Positions 1 to 11,097 of a DNA stretch of 64,000 nucleotides are shown one piece after another. The notes beneath the pieces are model-generated. The model was not told where the DNA came from and did not search any database. It was given only the letters and a program-made list of their open reading frames with translations. Within the stretch, counting starts at the first letter, position 1, and the number at the start of each line of letters is the position of its first letter. Both the position numbers and the translations under genes were made by a program. The stretch is from Pogostemon cablin (lineage: Eukaryota > Streptophyta > Magnoliopsida > Lamiales > Lamiaceae), in the NCBI GenBank assembly GCA_023678885.1, contig CM042997.1, positions 22,512,064 to 22,576,063 of the forward strand. Direction: 5' to 3'.

Positions 1-520
1 GACCCCCCTCCCCCAAAATTTTTTTTTTTTAAAAAAACTTAGATTTTAATTAATACTAAAATAATAAAATTATTATCACACAGCCCACTCTTATCCCCAA
101 CCCCATCCCAAAAAAATTTTGTATAAAAATTTAGATTTTTGGGAAGGGGATGGGTGGGGATGGTGTGGGGTGGGGGTAGGAATAGGATGCGTGATATTAT
201 TTTTATTATTTTAATATAAAAATCCAATCTAATTTTTTATAAAATTTTTTTTTTTTTGGGATGGGTGAGGGTGGAGGTGAGTGGTTGATTAGTAAGAAAG
301 GCAAACTCCATCTTTTATTGAGTGAGCAAATTTTTTTTTTTGGGATGGGTGGGGTGGAAGTGGGTGGTTGATTAGGGGTAGGATGAGTGATTAATATATT
401 TATTATTTTCATATTAAAATTTAAATTTTTAATAAAAAATTTTTTTGGGAGTGGGTTGTGGGTGTGGAGGCTGGAATGGGGTAGGGTGATAATATTTTTG
501 TTATTAAAATATTAAAATCT
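1..520. repeat. AT-rich DNA with repeated G-rich/C-rich tracts
   Basis: Homopolymer A/T blocks alternate with tracts such as GGGATGGGTGGGG (about 132-180, 258-285, 340-375, 448-487) and their complements at the left edge. No coding potential. The same tract type recurs at 3590-3660, 4200-4510 and 23745-23850, so it looks like a dispersed family rather than chance. Confidence 0.6.
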
Positions 521-1139
521 AAAATTTAAATTGGACCAACCCGTGGTCAACCCACCAGTGGCCCAACCCAACCCGCAAATAACACTTGCTAGTGACCCAA
601 CCCGCATGGTTTGGGCTAAACCAACCCACTATTGACAGCTCTATGCAAAATAGCAAAATAATTAAACTCTTAACTGTGTTGCAGTCATCTTTTAACATTG
701 AGATCCTACCAAAATATCCCATCAGCTATAGATCACTATATTGTAAAACGCCGGTTGTTATTCAACTTCTCCAAATCCACACAAAAAAAAAAATCGGTTT
801 CCTGACGCATATCCCAAGTTATTTCTACAACTACAGGATGCTTATTGTGAAAGCTCAGATACTAATGAAATTGAAAACGAAAAACCAAAATTTCTAACAA
901 AAATTGAACTGATACAAGAATCTGTAACAACGAGATAAATTCTGACTGACCTTGGTAGAGACCTGGAAGAAATTGCGGTTGCAGAGATGAGAATTGCGGC
1001 GGCGTTAATTGACAGCGCACTGACTTGCCCTAATCGAGATTCTTAAATTTGAGGGTGCCTTGCCCTAATGAGGGTGAGCGGGTGTATTGTACAACGTCTG
1101 TAAATATTCTTAATTCTTATTCTTATTCTTATTCTTACA
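521..1139. other. unassigned intergenic sequence
   Basis: A stretch at 530-640 rich in CCAACCC (word-repeat type, common in plant transposon debris) is followed by unassigned sequence. A GAATTCTTATTC-like microsatellite lies near 1110-1138. No gene supported. Confidence 0.4.
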
Positions 1140-1470
1140 TATGAGTTTTGCTAAAATGGGCCGGTAACAGCCGGTTGCCCATCACGGTTTCCTTTTAGTG
1201 CCTGCCACGTGTCTTATTAATTATTTTTCTGCCTACCCTTCGCGTAACCGATGGTTTTCTTCTTGAAGTAATTAATTAAGAACACTGTCGATCTTGATTT
1301 AACACCCCAAATATAAGAATGACTTAATACCAAAATGATGGATTTAATTTTTACTTAAAAATAATTTGTGTAAAATAATAATTCGTGTAAAAATATCGTG
1401 TCAAATAAATAGTTAGATTTTTTTTAACACGAATTTTTGTAATTTTGTATACAAATTGTTTTAATTTTAC
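1140..1470 (+). repeat. direct repeat, copy 1 of 2
   Basis: The block that opens with GAGTTTTGCTAAAATGGGC and contains TGCCACGTGTCTTATTAATT (1144-1240), followed by an AT-rich block beginning AAAATGATGGATTTAATTT (1333 on), is found again in the same orientation at 2094-2350. In copy 2 the two blocks are directly adjacent; in copy 1 about 80 bp separate them. Confidence 0.75.
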
Positions 1471-1800
1471 ACAAATTTTTATTGACTTTTTGGTTTTTTT
1501 TAGTTTAACACAATTGTGTAATTTCTTACATGAAAATTTGTAATTTTTACACAAATATTATACACGAATATTGATTTAATTTTTAATATTTTTTTAAATT
1601 TAACATGAAAGGACGTAACTTCTTACACGAAAACTTGTAATTTTACATGAAATGATACACGAATATTGATAGATTATTTTTATTTTTTTTGTTTTTTTAC
1701 ATATAATTTAACACGATTTTTATGGATTTTTTACATGATACTTTACACGAAATTTCACACGAATTTTTTTTTTACTTTTTAGTTTTTGACTAAATATAGT
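1350..1800. repeat. ACACGAA-motif-rich AT tract
   Basis: The words TTACACGAA, TAACACGA and CACACGAA recur more than ten times within about 450 bp in the same orientation. This is degenerate short-motif repetition with no coding potential. Confidence 0.5.
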
Positions 1801-2093
1801 GTTCACCCGGATACACCCATATACAAATATAAACAAAAATATATACAATTATATAAAAAATGTATACAATTTAATTGTTAATTTTTTTTAAAGAAATTTT
1901 GTGTGTAAAAAATTATACAATTATTAAAAAACAGTTGAATTAAAAGATATACACATATGAATGTTAATTTTTTTAATGAAAAATTTAGTATGAAAAAAAT
2001 ATACAATTATTATAAAACGCGTATACAAAATAGAATAACATATATACAAAATAGAATAAAAAATCATACATATATGGACCCAATGTATAAAAC

Positions 2094-2350
2094 GCGAGTT
2101 TTGCTAAAATGGGCTGGTAACAGCCGGTTGCCCATCACCGACCGTTTCCTTTCAGTGTCCTGCCACGTGTCTTATTAATTATTTTTCCGCCCACCCTTTG
2201 CCGATGGTTAAAATGATGGATTTAATTTTTACTTAAAAATAATTTGTATAAAATAATAATTTGTGTAAAAATATCGTATCAAATAAATAATTAAATTTTT
2301 TAAAAAAAAATTAACAAGAATTTTGGTAATTTTGTATACAAATTGTTTTA
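2094..2350 (+). repeat. direct repeat, copy 2 of 2
   Basis: Second copy of the 1140-1470 block, with small indels (for example an extra ACCG after GCCCATC). Confidence 0.75.
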
Positions 2351-2383
2351 ATTTCACACTGCAAATTATAAAGATAGCTTCTG

Positions 2384-2480
2384 GTGTTTGTTAGGGAGAG
2401 AAAGAGGGGTGGCGGATTAGAGAGGGAGAGAGAGAAAGTTGTAAGAGATAAGAAAGAAAGAAAGAAAGAAAGGTGTAGAT
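2384..2480 (+). repeat. GA-rich microsatellite
   Basis: Purine-rich tract GAGAGGGAGAGAGAGAAAG followed by an (AAAG)n run at about 2450-2472. Not a gene. Confidence 0.7.
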
Positions 2481-2579
2481 TAGTGTACAAATTTAGAGAG
2501 GGGGCCGCAAAGTTGATTTGCATCGAGGGTGGAAGCATATTAAAATCTAGTTTTTCCTTTTCAAATTAATTTATTGAGG

Positions 2580-3590
2580 TGGGCCTAACTAATAATAATA
2601 TTGAGGGGGAAAATGGGCTTTGGCCTTTCTTTCAATATTGGACCTCTTATTTAAAAAAAAAAAAATTATTTATTATAATATTTTTTTAATGATTATTTTA
2701 AAATATAATTATAAAAAATATATGAAATTTAATTGATCCATTTATTAGAAAATCTCTCAGTGATTCGAGTACTCCTCGTCAACAATACTACTTTGATCAT
2801 TTTGAGATCCACCCTATAAAGGTTTATGCTCCTGATGTTATTTTCCGGAGTTTATGAATTAGTTTTTACCCTCTATATCTTCTTCTCCCAGTTATAATTC
2901 GCCAGTAAAGTGACCAATTTGTGCTTCTCCATGACATTAAAGATTGTGGCAAGCTTGGTTCCTGGAGAATCACGCTACAGCTACTGAGGTCTTTACTGCA
3001 TAGTGTGATTAAGGTCCGAGAGTGACAGATTTTGGGAAAAGTTCTTTTCTTTTTTCTTTCTGTAATCTAAAACTGGAATTTAATTTGTTTATGTTATCCA
3101 AAATATGACTTATCATGTCTCCTAGATAATCTTCCGGGTGTAACTTTGGGTATCTTTTCTCCTCCTATATTCTTGCAACACCAGATTGACTGATTGAGTT
3201 TTATAAAAGAATTATCACTTAAGAGTTCTGTTATGGATTTACTGGTCATCTATGAATATCAAATATGTCCCTTGAATGATTTATGTCCCTTTGAAGTGCT
3301 CGTGAAAATGACCTTGATTTATGCCTCTTATCAAATATCTATCTTATGTTTTACTATCTTGTGGTTCTGGCCTGATCATAATCTTATAATTTTAAATTTC
3401 TTGGATTTTAAATCAATTCATTTGAATTCCACTGTTTTAGATAAATTATGAATGTTTGAAAGAATTTTAAATTCACAATTCAAAAATTATTTTTAAAATA
3501 GAATTTTATGTTATATAATAAATAAAAATAATAAAATCTTATTATATTAAATATTAAAATATAAAATTTTATTAAAAATATTTTTTTTCG
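2580..3590. other. unassigned intergenic sequence
   Basis: AT-rich. 2760-3100 has more balanced composition and could be the tail of an old element, but no conserved domain could be read in any frame. Confidence 0.35.
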
Positions 3591-3665
3591 GAAGGGAACT
3601 CTACCACCCAACTTACCCCCTACCAACCCCCCTTTCACCCAACCCAAAAAAAAAAAACCTTTTTA

Positions 3666-4154
3666 CTCTCTCCGTTCCATAAACAAATTCACACTTCATA
3701 TTTTTGTCCATCCCATAAACAAGTTCACACCATCAAATAAGGAAATACTCCTTCCGTCCGGATTCAAGGGTGCCATTTGCTTTTGGGCACGAAGATTAAG
3801 GAGTATTGTTATTTAATGTGTAGTGGGTAGTTGTATTAGTGGAGGTGTGAGTCCCATTTTTTTGTTGTATTAGTGGGTGTGTATGAGTCCCATATGTATA
3901 AAAAGGAAATGAGACCCTTGGGGGCGGACGCCCAAAATAATAAAATGGAACCCTTGAAAGCGGACGGAGGGAGTACACACAAATCAATAACCACATAATA
4001 CACTTTAATTTCAAAATTGCCACCCCTTTACAACTCACAAGACTTATTTTATAATTTATTTGTTACCTAAAAATACCAAACTACCCCAAAAAGCAATTTT
4101 TTCTTAAACTCCGTATATACAGTAACTGTGAACTTCTTTATAGGATGTAGGGAG
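3666..4154. mobile_element. Stowaway-like MITE (outer), interrupted by a second MITE
   Basis: Terminal inverted repeats CTCTCTCCGTTCCATAAAC at the left and the complement of CTCCCTACATCCTATAAAG at the right. TA dinucleotides flank both ends (3664-3665, 4155-4156), the target duplication of Tc1/mariner-Stowaway elements. A relative without the inner insertion lies at 37044-37289, and a more distant one at 30416-30688. Confidence 0.85.
3748..3973. mobile_element. Stowaway-like MITE (inner, nested)
   Basis: A 226-bp element with terminal inverted repeats CTCCTTCCGTCCGGATTCA and the complement of CTCCCTCCGTCCGCTTTCA, flanked by TA (3746-3747, 3974-3975). It splits the outer MITE. Removing it with one TA restores the sequence context (TTCACAC..TCAAATA..TACACACAAATCAATAACC) seen uninterrupted at 37101-37140. 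Related copies are at 61304-61467 and 62582-62784. Confidence 0.9.
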
Positions 4155-4510
4155 TATAAAATTTTAGATTTTTAATATTTGAATAATAAAAATATTACCA
4201 ACCCAGCCCTACCCCGTAGCCATACCCCACCCAACACCACCCTCACCCCAAATTTTTTTTATATAAAACTTTAGATTTTAATATTTAAATAATAAAATTA
4301 TTACCAACCAATCCACCCAACCTATCCCCACCCCACCTCCCATCCACCCACCCCACTCCCTCCCCACTCACCCACTCCTCAACCACCAATTTTTTTTTTT
4401 TAAAAAATTTATATGTTAATATTTTAAAAATAAAATCTAAAATTTTATTTTAATTTTTTTGGGTGGGGATTGGGTGAGTGGGGTGGGGATGGGGGGTGGG
4501 GTAGGAGTAG
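4155..4510. repeat. C-rich then G-rich tracts in AT-rich DNA
   Basis: 4200-4380 is dominated by CCCACCC-type words. 4458-4510 contains many runs of three or more G (GGGTGGGG..GGGTGAGTGGGG..), a strong G-quadruplex-type pattern on the plus strand. Confidence 0.6.
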
Positions 4511-4735
4511 GGCTGGGAAAAAATACCGAAGTTAAGTATATCGTCTTTACCATATCGAAAATACCGATTTTATCGAAATTTAAGGTATACCGAAGTTTTT
4601 GGTAAGATATGATACCGTATTGAAAATTTTGGTACGATAAAGGTATATAAATAATCAATATCGCGGTATTTTGGTATATACCGAAATACCGTAAAATATT
4701 CAATTTTTTAGTAATATGATACGATATACCCAATT
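4511..4735. repeat. hAT-type nonautonomous element fragment (ATACCG-rich)
   Basis: Starts TAGGGCTGGGAAAAAATACCG and is full of GGTATACCGAA / TTTGGTATATACC words, typical of a widespread plant nonautonomous family with this terminus. The right end does not carry the matching terminus, so it is truncated. About 50 bp (4653-4705) recur almost exactly at 9241-9292. Confidence 0.5.
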
Positions 4736-4915
4736 ATAATTATTATTTATATATTTTAATATTTTAATTAAATTATATATATACTATTTACTTAAAAGAT
4801 TAAATTTAAAATCCTACTGTATATTTCTTAATCCTACTATATATCTATCTATACATATATAAAAGCAAAATGATTTTGCTAAAATTGGACTCAATTTTTC
4901 CCCCCTTTTCTAATT

Positions 4916-6080
4916 TTACCTATTTTGGAAACCTTTTAATTTAATTCTAATCCTTCATTATTTAAGAATTCATCTTCACCATTAACCACCCCTTGACATT
5001 TTTATTCAACAAATTTTAAATACCTCATTTTCTAATTTATTTATATATTTTGATTTAACAAATTTTAAGTAGCTCTTTTTCTAATTTATTTATAAGTAGC
5101 TCCTTTTCTAATTTATTTATATTTTTTTATTGTCATTTAAATTTATTTATATTTTTAATTGTCATTTAAAAATTCTAATCCTTTATTATTTAAGAATTCA
5201 TCTTCACCATTAACCATCCCTTGACATTTTTATTCAACAAATTTTAAGTACCTCCTTTTCTAATTTATTTATATATTTTTGTTCAACAAATTTTTCATCT
5301 TCACCATTAACCATCCCTTGACATTTTTATTCAACAAATTTAAGTACCTCATTTTCTAATTTATTTATATATTTTTATTCAACAAATTTTAAGTAGCTCC
5401 TTTTCTAATTTATTTATATTTTTTAATTGTCATTTAAATTTATTTATATTTTTTATTGTCATTTAAAAATCCTAATCCTTTATTATTTAAGAATTCAGCT
5501 TCACCATTAACCATCCCTTGACATTTTTATTCAATAAATTTTAAGTACCTCATTTTCTAATTTATTTATATATTTTTATTCAACAAATTTTAAGTAGCTC
5601 ATTTTCTAATTTATTTATATTTTTTAATTGTCATTTAAATTTATTTATATTTTTAATTGTCATTTAAAAATTTAAGTACCTCATTTAGGGTTTAAAACCA
5701 AATCTCAGTCTGGTTTAGGGTTCAGAGTTTAGGATTTTAGGGTTTAGGGTTTTAAGAATTCATTTTCACCATTAACCATCCCTTGACATTTTTATTCAAC
5801 AAATTTTAAGTACTTCCTCTTTTTAAACAAATCATAAACACCCGAAAAAAATTAAAAAATAAATATAAGCAAAATGATTTTGCTAAATTGGACTCAATTT
5901 TTTTCTTCTTTTCTAATTTTACCTCTTTTGGAAATATTTTAATTTAATCATAATCCTTTATTATTTAAGAATTCATCTTCACTATTAACCATCCATTGAC
6001 ATTTTTATTTAACAAATTTTAAGTACATCATTTTCTAATTTATTTATATATTTTTATTCAACAAATTTTAATACTTCTTT
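4916..6080 (+). repeat. tandem-like repeats inside the Helitron
   Basis: A unit containing TTTAAGAATTCATCTTCACC, CCTTGACATTTTTATTCAAC and TTCTAATTTATTTATA recurs irregularly (starts near 4949, 5177, 5290, 5472, 5757, 5947), with shorter internal duplications. About 100 bp from the 5' end are repeated at 5865-5960. Confidence 0.75.
5686..5753 (+). repeat. telomere-like TTTAGGG motifs
   Basis: TTTAGGGTT words (plant telomere type) occur several times in a degenerate run within the Helitron repeat region. Confidence 0.45.
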
Positions 6081-6160
6081 TTCAGAATTGGTCATGACTG
6101 AAAATAAAATTGGCCCCTTCTAAAGACAGAAGTCAGTAGATTCAAGAATTTCTCTAGCAC

Positions 6161-6778
6161 TTGCTCCCGACAGTTGGTCCTTACGACAGCACGTCGCGAA
6201 CAGAATCCAAGACTTATCTTAGTTCAGACTCAACATCAAAATCTGACTCCAACATTGATATATTGGCTGATGTCCACACGCCAGAATTCTTCAATTCAAT
6301 TAAATGTTCTGGAATACCTAACCATGAACTCATTTTGAAGATTGGAACACCAGTAATGCTTCTAAGAAATTTAGATCATGTCAGGGGATTGTGTAACGGG
6401 ACAAGGCTGGTGATTACAAAACTAGGAGACAGAGTTTTGCAGGCTAAAGTCTTAACAGGTAACAGTGCAGGTCAACGTGTTCTAATTCCAAGATTAACAT
6501 TGACACTTTCAGACTCTAGAATTCCTTTTAGGTTCCAAAGGAAACAATTTCCAATAATAGTCTCTTACGCAATGACAATAAATAAAAGTCAGGGACAATC
6601 ATTGAACCACGTTGGCATCTACCTAAAGAGATCAGATTTTGGTCACGATCAGTTGTACGTTGCGGTATCTAGAGTTACAAATCGTAAAGGTTTGAAAATC
6701 ATGCTTTGTGATAAGAAAGACGTTGACAGCAGTACCTGTAAGAATGTTGTTTTTAGAGAAGTTTTTAGAAATTTATGA
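6161..6778 (+). pseudogene. Helitron RepHel helicase, C-terminal fragment (Pif1 family)
   Basis: The reading frame ends at TGA 6776-6778 and covers about the last 190 residues of a Helitron replication initiator/helicase. In intact Helitron proteins this part unwinds DNA during rolling-circle transposition. Readable motifs, in order: LKIGTPVMLLRNLD and GLCNGTRL (the Pif1 2B-like region), then FQRKQFPIIVSYAMTINKSQ followed by GQSL (motif V), then HDQLYVAVSRVT (motif VI, with the arginine finger). The frame has no credible ATG upstream; the nearest possible start is non-ATG. The Rep HUH nuclease, Walker A and Walker B parts are absent from the rest of the element. It is therefore a truncated remnant in a nonautonomous Helitron, although the retained portion itself is open over roughly 200 codons with no frameshift, which suggests fairly recent decay. 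Confidence 0.85.
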
Positions 6779-7027
6779 CTTTCTATTTTATATGGATTTT
6801 GAAAATGATACTACTTTATGAAATTTCTATTTTTTTTAATAATTACTAAATTTTTCATAATCAAATTTTCATTTATGTATGCATTTTTTTTATACAATCT
6901 GACTAAATGTTTTTTGATTATCCAGTTATTAAAACTTTACAATTGCATAATTGGATTGTAATGCTTCATATTTCCCCTAAAATTAAACAACCCATTACAT
7001 ATATAGTTCTATTATAATAATCCATGA

Positions 7028-7059
7028 CCGTGCAACGCACGGATCCGGGTAAATACTAG
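7028..7059 (+). terminator. Helitron 3' terminal hairpin and CTAG end
   Basis: Six-base-pair GC-rich stem (CCGTGC/GCACGG) with a 3-nt loop, 13 nt before CTAG. In Helitrons this hairpin marks the end of transposition. Confidence 0.9.
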
Positions 7060-7060
7060 T

Positions 7061-7549
7061 TAAATAAAAGTGAGAATGTTTTGAGAAACGTTTTTTTTCC
7101 TAATATGTCCTTCAATAATTTTTTTTAGTACTTTTATAACCTTATTATTATTATTATTATTATTTATTTTAATAATTTATCAGAGTAAAGTTTTGGAATA
7201 CTCAATGAGTTATGCGCCAACGGTTGAAATTCTATTCAGCCCCTTAGATTCGCAAACTCTTGAAATTCTGAGAGACCTATGAATTCTTCCTCAAATTAAT
7301 TGTCAAAACCATTGAATGCAATCTGATAGCTTTGGTGGATGTGGAGAGGATAGAGACAGAGCTTTATATATTTACAGGTGAACGCGATCCCAGATTTCCC
7401 CTAAGAATTACAAGCTACGTTCGGTGAACGCGATCAAGAAGAAGAATTCCCAACGTTGACTACCCTCATCGGCATCCCCTAAATCCGACGTCGTCCCGGT
7501 TCAAACAAAAGACGGCATTTCTCCTTTTTTGTTCAAAAAAGCTCTGTCG
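7061..7549. other. unassigned spacer
   Basis: Contains an ATT microsatellite near 7140-7165 and gene-like sequence from about 7380 with no frame I can assign. Confidence 0.3.
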
Positions 7550-7758
7550 GCGAGAATAGGGGTAGCGACGGGGCGGAATTTGGCAAAGCTCTGTTGCGAG
7601 GAGTAACCCATTTGGGCGACTATTCTACTGTGGTTCATGGCGGAGTTGCTGATTGGGGCAGATATTCAGGAGGTGATCGAAAGTGCAATAGCTATTCAGA
7701 TTTTGAGCAGTAGGTTTTTACCTCTTTGGGCTGGTGTTCTAATTATTGCAGCTGATTG
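7550..7758 (+). pseudogene. NRAMP metal transporter exon fragment
   Basis: NRAMP proteins move divalent metals (Fe, Mn) with protons across vacuolar or plasma membranes. One frame reads ATGRNLAKLCCEE, then a stop, then PIWATILLWFMAELLIGADI and QEVIESAIAIQILSSRFLPL, then WAGVLIIAAD. This follows the conserved plant NRAMP stretch TGRHLAELCREEYP..MAELALIGADIQEVIGSAIAI..LPLWAGVVITA.D. The tyrosine codon of the EEYP motif is replaced by TAA (7604-7606), and one residue of the MAELALIG motif is missing. The fragment ends in GATTG|GTAAGT at 7758, a good donor site in a phase that would complete the D-C pair of the family, so a true exon end is preserved. Nothing matching the next NRAMP exon was found. 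It is a single broken exon, perhaps moved here by a transposon. Confidence 0.8.
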
Positions 7759-8159
7759 GTAAGTTATTATTATCATTGTTTTCTCAGTTTTAGGGGTTTG
7801 CATAGCAATGGAGTGTTGAACGATTATATTTATTATAGCTTTAAGGAGAGGTGGAGGTGGAGACGATAGAGATGAGCTTTTTTTGGCAGTTAGAGTTTCA
7901 CTTTAATTCTGATAAGCATTCTCGAAAAGAAATGCGTGTTGTTAGAATGGTAAGGGATTTGATTATTTTTTTTTCTTAATTCAGTAAAAAAATTCTGGGT
8001 TTTCTCTATTTGCAGAGATGAGTTTCAGGAAACATTTTTTAGTTTACATAGCGATGGAGTGTTGAACGATTAATTTATTTACTTTTATATCTATAATTAA
8101 TATGCATGTGTTTTACTGTAAGGAGAAAAACTCCAACTTTGATATTGGCATATGAAGCA
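7759..8159. other. spacer with a short internal duplication
   Basis: GATGGAGTGTTGAACGATTA (8052-8071) recurs with one change at 7807-7826. No gene supported. Confidence 0.5.
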
Positions 8160-9131
8160 GGTAGAGTCTAACACTAAACTTTGCACTAGTTGATTTCCTC
8201 AGATTCGCAGCTTCCACGACATACATAGAGGATCCATCAGAAGACGGCAGAAAGCACGATCTGCAATGGTTTTTGTATCGCACGCTATCATCATCTTCAA
8301 AAGAGGAGGGAATAAAAGGAGTCGCACTCCAATGTTCGTTAGAGAACACTAAATATGGATTAAAACATACATCTCTATTCACCATGGTTGTAATATCATA
8401 CCCCGCACCCACTGCAAGCATTCCTGTCTTTTGTGTCCAAATCCTGTCAACTCTATTGAATTCAAAGAGGTAATCTTCCAAATTAACCAACAATGTGTTC
8501 TGATCCATGAACACAGCCCAATAGACTTCAGACCTTTGAAAGGTTGAACAAGGCCAATACCGGGGGCAGCGTATCCCAACTATCATCATCCACATCATAA
8601 ATTTCAAAATCTCTCATCTCACCACCCACCACATAACCAGGATACTTACGATCATTATGTGGTCTCACGTGAGACTGAACCACGGCTGACATAAGCAATT
8701 TCCCATCAGGGGTCTGTACCACTTTAGGGGATCGTTTCTCATAGTTCATGGGGGTCAGGTTGTGTCTGATCATAGACTCAGATAATACAGGTGATGATTC
8801 TCGAAGAATATCAGATAATTTTAGAGTACCGACAGACTTGGACACTAGAAAATAAATAAAGGGTAGACCCTTTCGCCAACAAGAGAGATTTAACTTCTTA
8901 CTTACCCGCAGTTTAAGAACCGATCCTTCCTGATAATCTGTCTTGCTTGATAAACCGAATGAATTCACAAAGTAGATGTGATATTCATCATCTGGAGCAT
9001 CATCAATTCTCACATAACAAGGAACGCACAACCAATTAGACTTTATCGAATCGATTGAATTATTGTTCAGATTAAAAAGGAATCAAAATTGATAAGGAGT
9101 TTTTAATGATGCTCGAACATATACTTGTTTT
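8160..9131 (-). pseudogene. kelch-like/beta-propeller-type gene, copy 1 (broken)
   Basis: Minus-strand sequence with over 90% identity by eye to 28171-29190. The upstream frame (about 9060 to 8528) runs from YVRIDDAPDDEYHIYFVNSF to YDVDDDSWDTLPP. The last is a kelch-like repeat pattern (YD..D.SW..LPP), so a beta-propeller, F-box/kelch-like or DUF1618-like protein is possible; I do not recognise the exact family. Compared with copy 2, eight bases (TGCTGAAT) are missing near 8560. This shifts the frame, and the remainder (8113-8580) continues in another frame through FQRSEVYWAVFMDQNTLLV and ends abruptly at SVRLY near 8160. No in-frame ATG starts the upstream frame, so a 5' exon is missing. The break at 8160 and the shared end at 9131 look like duplication borders. 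Confidence 0.75.
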
Positions 9132-9136
9132 GAGTG

Positions 9137-9240
9137 CCTATACTCCAGAAGCAGTACAAAATAAAAAAAATTGTAATAAGAATTCAGAGCTTACTTCTTC
9201 ACTATTGGTCGAAGAAAAACATTATTAATTGTAAATAAAA
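9137..9240 (+). repeat. 104-bp direct repeat, copy 1
   Basis: Begins CTATACTCCAGAAGCAGTAC and ends in GTAAATAAAAAAA. Nearly identical to 9419-9522. A 50-bp piece of the ATACCG family (9241-9292) lies between the copies. Confidence 0.85.
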
Positions 9241-9418
9241 AAAATCAATATCGCGGTATTTTGGTATATACCGAAATACCGTAAAATATTCAAAATTTTA
9301 AATTCATAACAGAATACAATTCTATTCTACACCTTATTTTTTTACAATTCTGTAAGCAGAACATTAAAGAATCAAAATTCAATTGATAAAATTCTTTCCA
9401 CCTTCCACACTAGTAATC

Positions 9419-9522
9419 CATACTCCAGAAGCAGTACAAAATAAAAAAAATTGTAATAAGAATTCAGAGCTTACTTCTTCACTATTGGTCGAAGAAAAAC
9501 ATTATTAATTGTAAATAAAAAA
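9419..9522 (+). repeat. 104-bp direct repeat, copy 2
   Basis: Second copy of 9137-9240, about 180 bp downstream of the end of copy 1. Confidence 0.85.
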
Positions 9523-9713
9523 ATCATAATGTTGATAAATTGGTTCAGAATTTGTACCTGAAGTACATGATATATTCTAAACGAATTATATTTGGTGTGG
9601 AAGGGCTGAGGAAGAGTACGAAATAGTTATAATGGAAAAAGTAAATTTACATTGACTTGAGAAAAGTAAGAAATAGATATAGTAGACAAAATGAACTCAC
9701 ATTGACTTCTTCG

Positions 9714-11095
9714 TGCTGGATCGTATACTAAAAGTCTAGCTTTTTGTATGAACAATGTTATAACAATTAATTTGAAATGAGAATCATATGATCAAATGAT
9801 TGCATCTTGTAATTTATTTATATGTTCGATGCAATAGTCCACTTACTTTATACTGTAGATAATATGTTGTGCGACAACACGCGGAAGATCATATTATCGG
9901 TTTCCTTATAAAGTATAAACAGATGCTCACAATCGAGATAGACGGGGACTCTCTATCGGGATGGTTGTAGTGTGGTTTGGTATTAGCTTGTCTTGGCTAT
10001 AGAATCACATTAGTGCACTTGTGTGTATTGAGCAGGACCGCCTGAGATCGTTCGATTTATACTGACTTATAGGAGAACTTGATCTCAGTTATTATGGATG
10101 TTCGTGCTCTTAATCCCTATACAATAACCTCGACACATAGGGCAGTATGTATTTCTTTGATTCATCAATGGGTGAGATTTACATGCAATTAAATCAATAA
10201 ACTCGGTGAGTTGGGAAGTAGTGCTGTCTCTATGGTGTGCTGTTGATTGTAGAAGGAATCCGTGTCCGTCATAGGTTGATGATGTCCCCTTGAGGAGCTC
10301 ATAAGGATTATCATGTAAACCCTGCAGGTGGAATTTATTCCGGCATGATAATGAGGTTGAGTGGTACTACTCTTGGATGAGATATTAATTAATTGAGTTG
10401 TCAGTAACTTAAATTAATTAATGGACATTGTATATCATAAACATGGGGAGACTAACGGGCTCATAATAAGAAGGAGCCCAAAACGTAATTTTGGGATTGG
10501 TATGGTAGTGCAGTAATAATATTTTAGTGGAATATATTATTATTATTGGACTTAAGTATAAGCTTTGGGCTAAGCTTGGATACTTAAGCCCAATGGATGC
10601 TCAACCCAATTTCTCCTCCTGTCTCTGCTCTAGCCCATGTATATAAGTCACCTCAACTTATCTGGAACCCTAATCTAATTCATTATTCACGTGTGATGAG
10701 GGTTGAGAGCAGATTGAGTAGGTCTCGTAGATCGTCGCCCACACGACGTCGAGATCGGACTTGGGACATACAGCAGAAGACCGGAAGATCGTTTGCTGCT
10801 GCAGTTCTTCATGTTCCAAAATTCATATAAAATCGTACAGTTCTTCGATTTTGATGTATTATATACTGATGGAAAGCCGTCGAAGAGAGGATCGTCTGAG
10901 CATAAAGATCACTCAATTCCGTCATCAGAAGAGGAACTTATGGCTATTCTCGTGGGACTGCGCAGACTGCCAGCGAGAATTCAACCTCTACATCAACCCT
11001 TGGTGAATGCGTTTCATGTTTACTTGCTTCCGCTGCTTGTTAGAAATTCATGGAACCCTAATGGGTCACGTTAACCAAACGATCGAATGCCAATA
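9714..11095 (+). repeat. 5' LTR of Copia element 1
   Basis: About 1382 bp, begins TGCTGGATCGTATACTA (3' copy TGTTGGATCG). It differs from the 3' LTR only by scattered substitutions and small indels. Includes an 11,000-bp-region stretch CTTGGTGAATGC that has an extra AAGGTA in the 3' LTR. Confidence 0.9.
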
Positions 11096-11097
11096 AT

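Larger units (their letters stand above)
4844..7059 (+). mobile_element. Helitron with partial helicase
   Basis: The 3' terminus is diagnostic: hairpin CCGTGC-AAC-GCACGG (7028-7042), then 13 nt, then CTAG (7056-7059), followed by host T. The 5' end lies in TCTATCTATACATATATAAA near 4844-4848, matching the TC start of plant Helitrons, preceded by A/T. Inside are a tandem-repeat region (4916-6080) and the C-terminal third of a Pif1-like helicase (6161-6778). The Rep nuclease and the rest of the helicase are missing, so the copy is nonautonomous. A second 5'-end-like segment (AAGCAAAATGATTTTGCTAAA at 5869 on) suggests a nested or duplicated terminus. Confidence 0.85.

Noticed and set aside
10597..11074. 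Open frames of 77-93 codons, repeated at 17515-17908
   Set aside because: Within the Copia LTR pair; overlapping frames, no domain.
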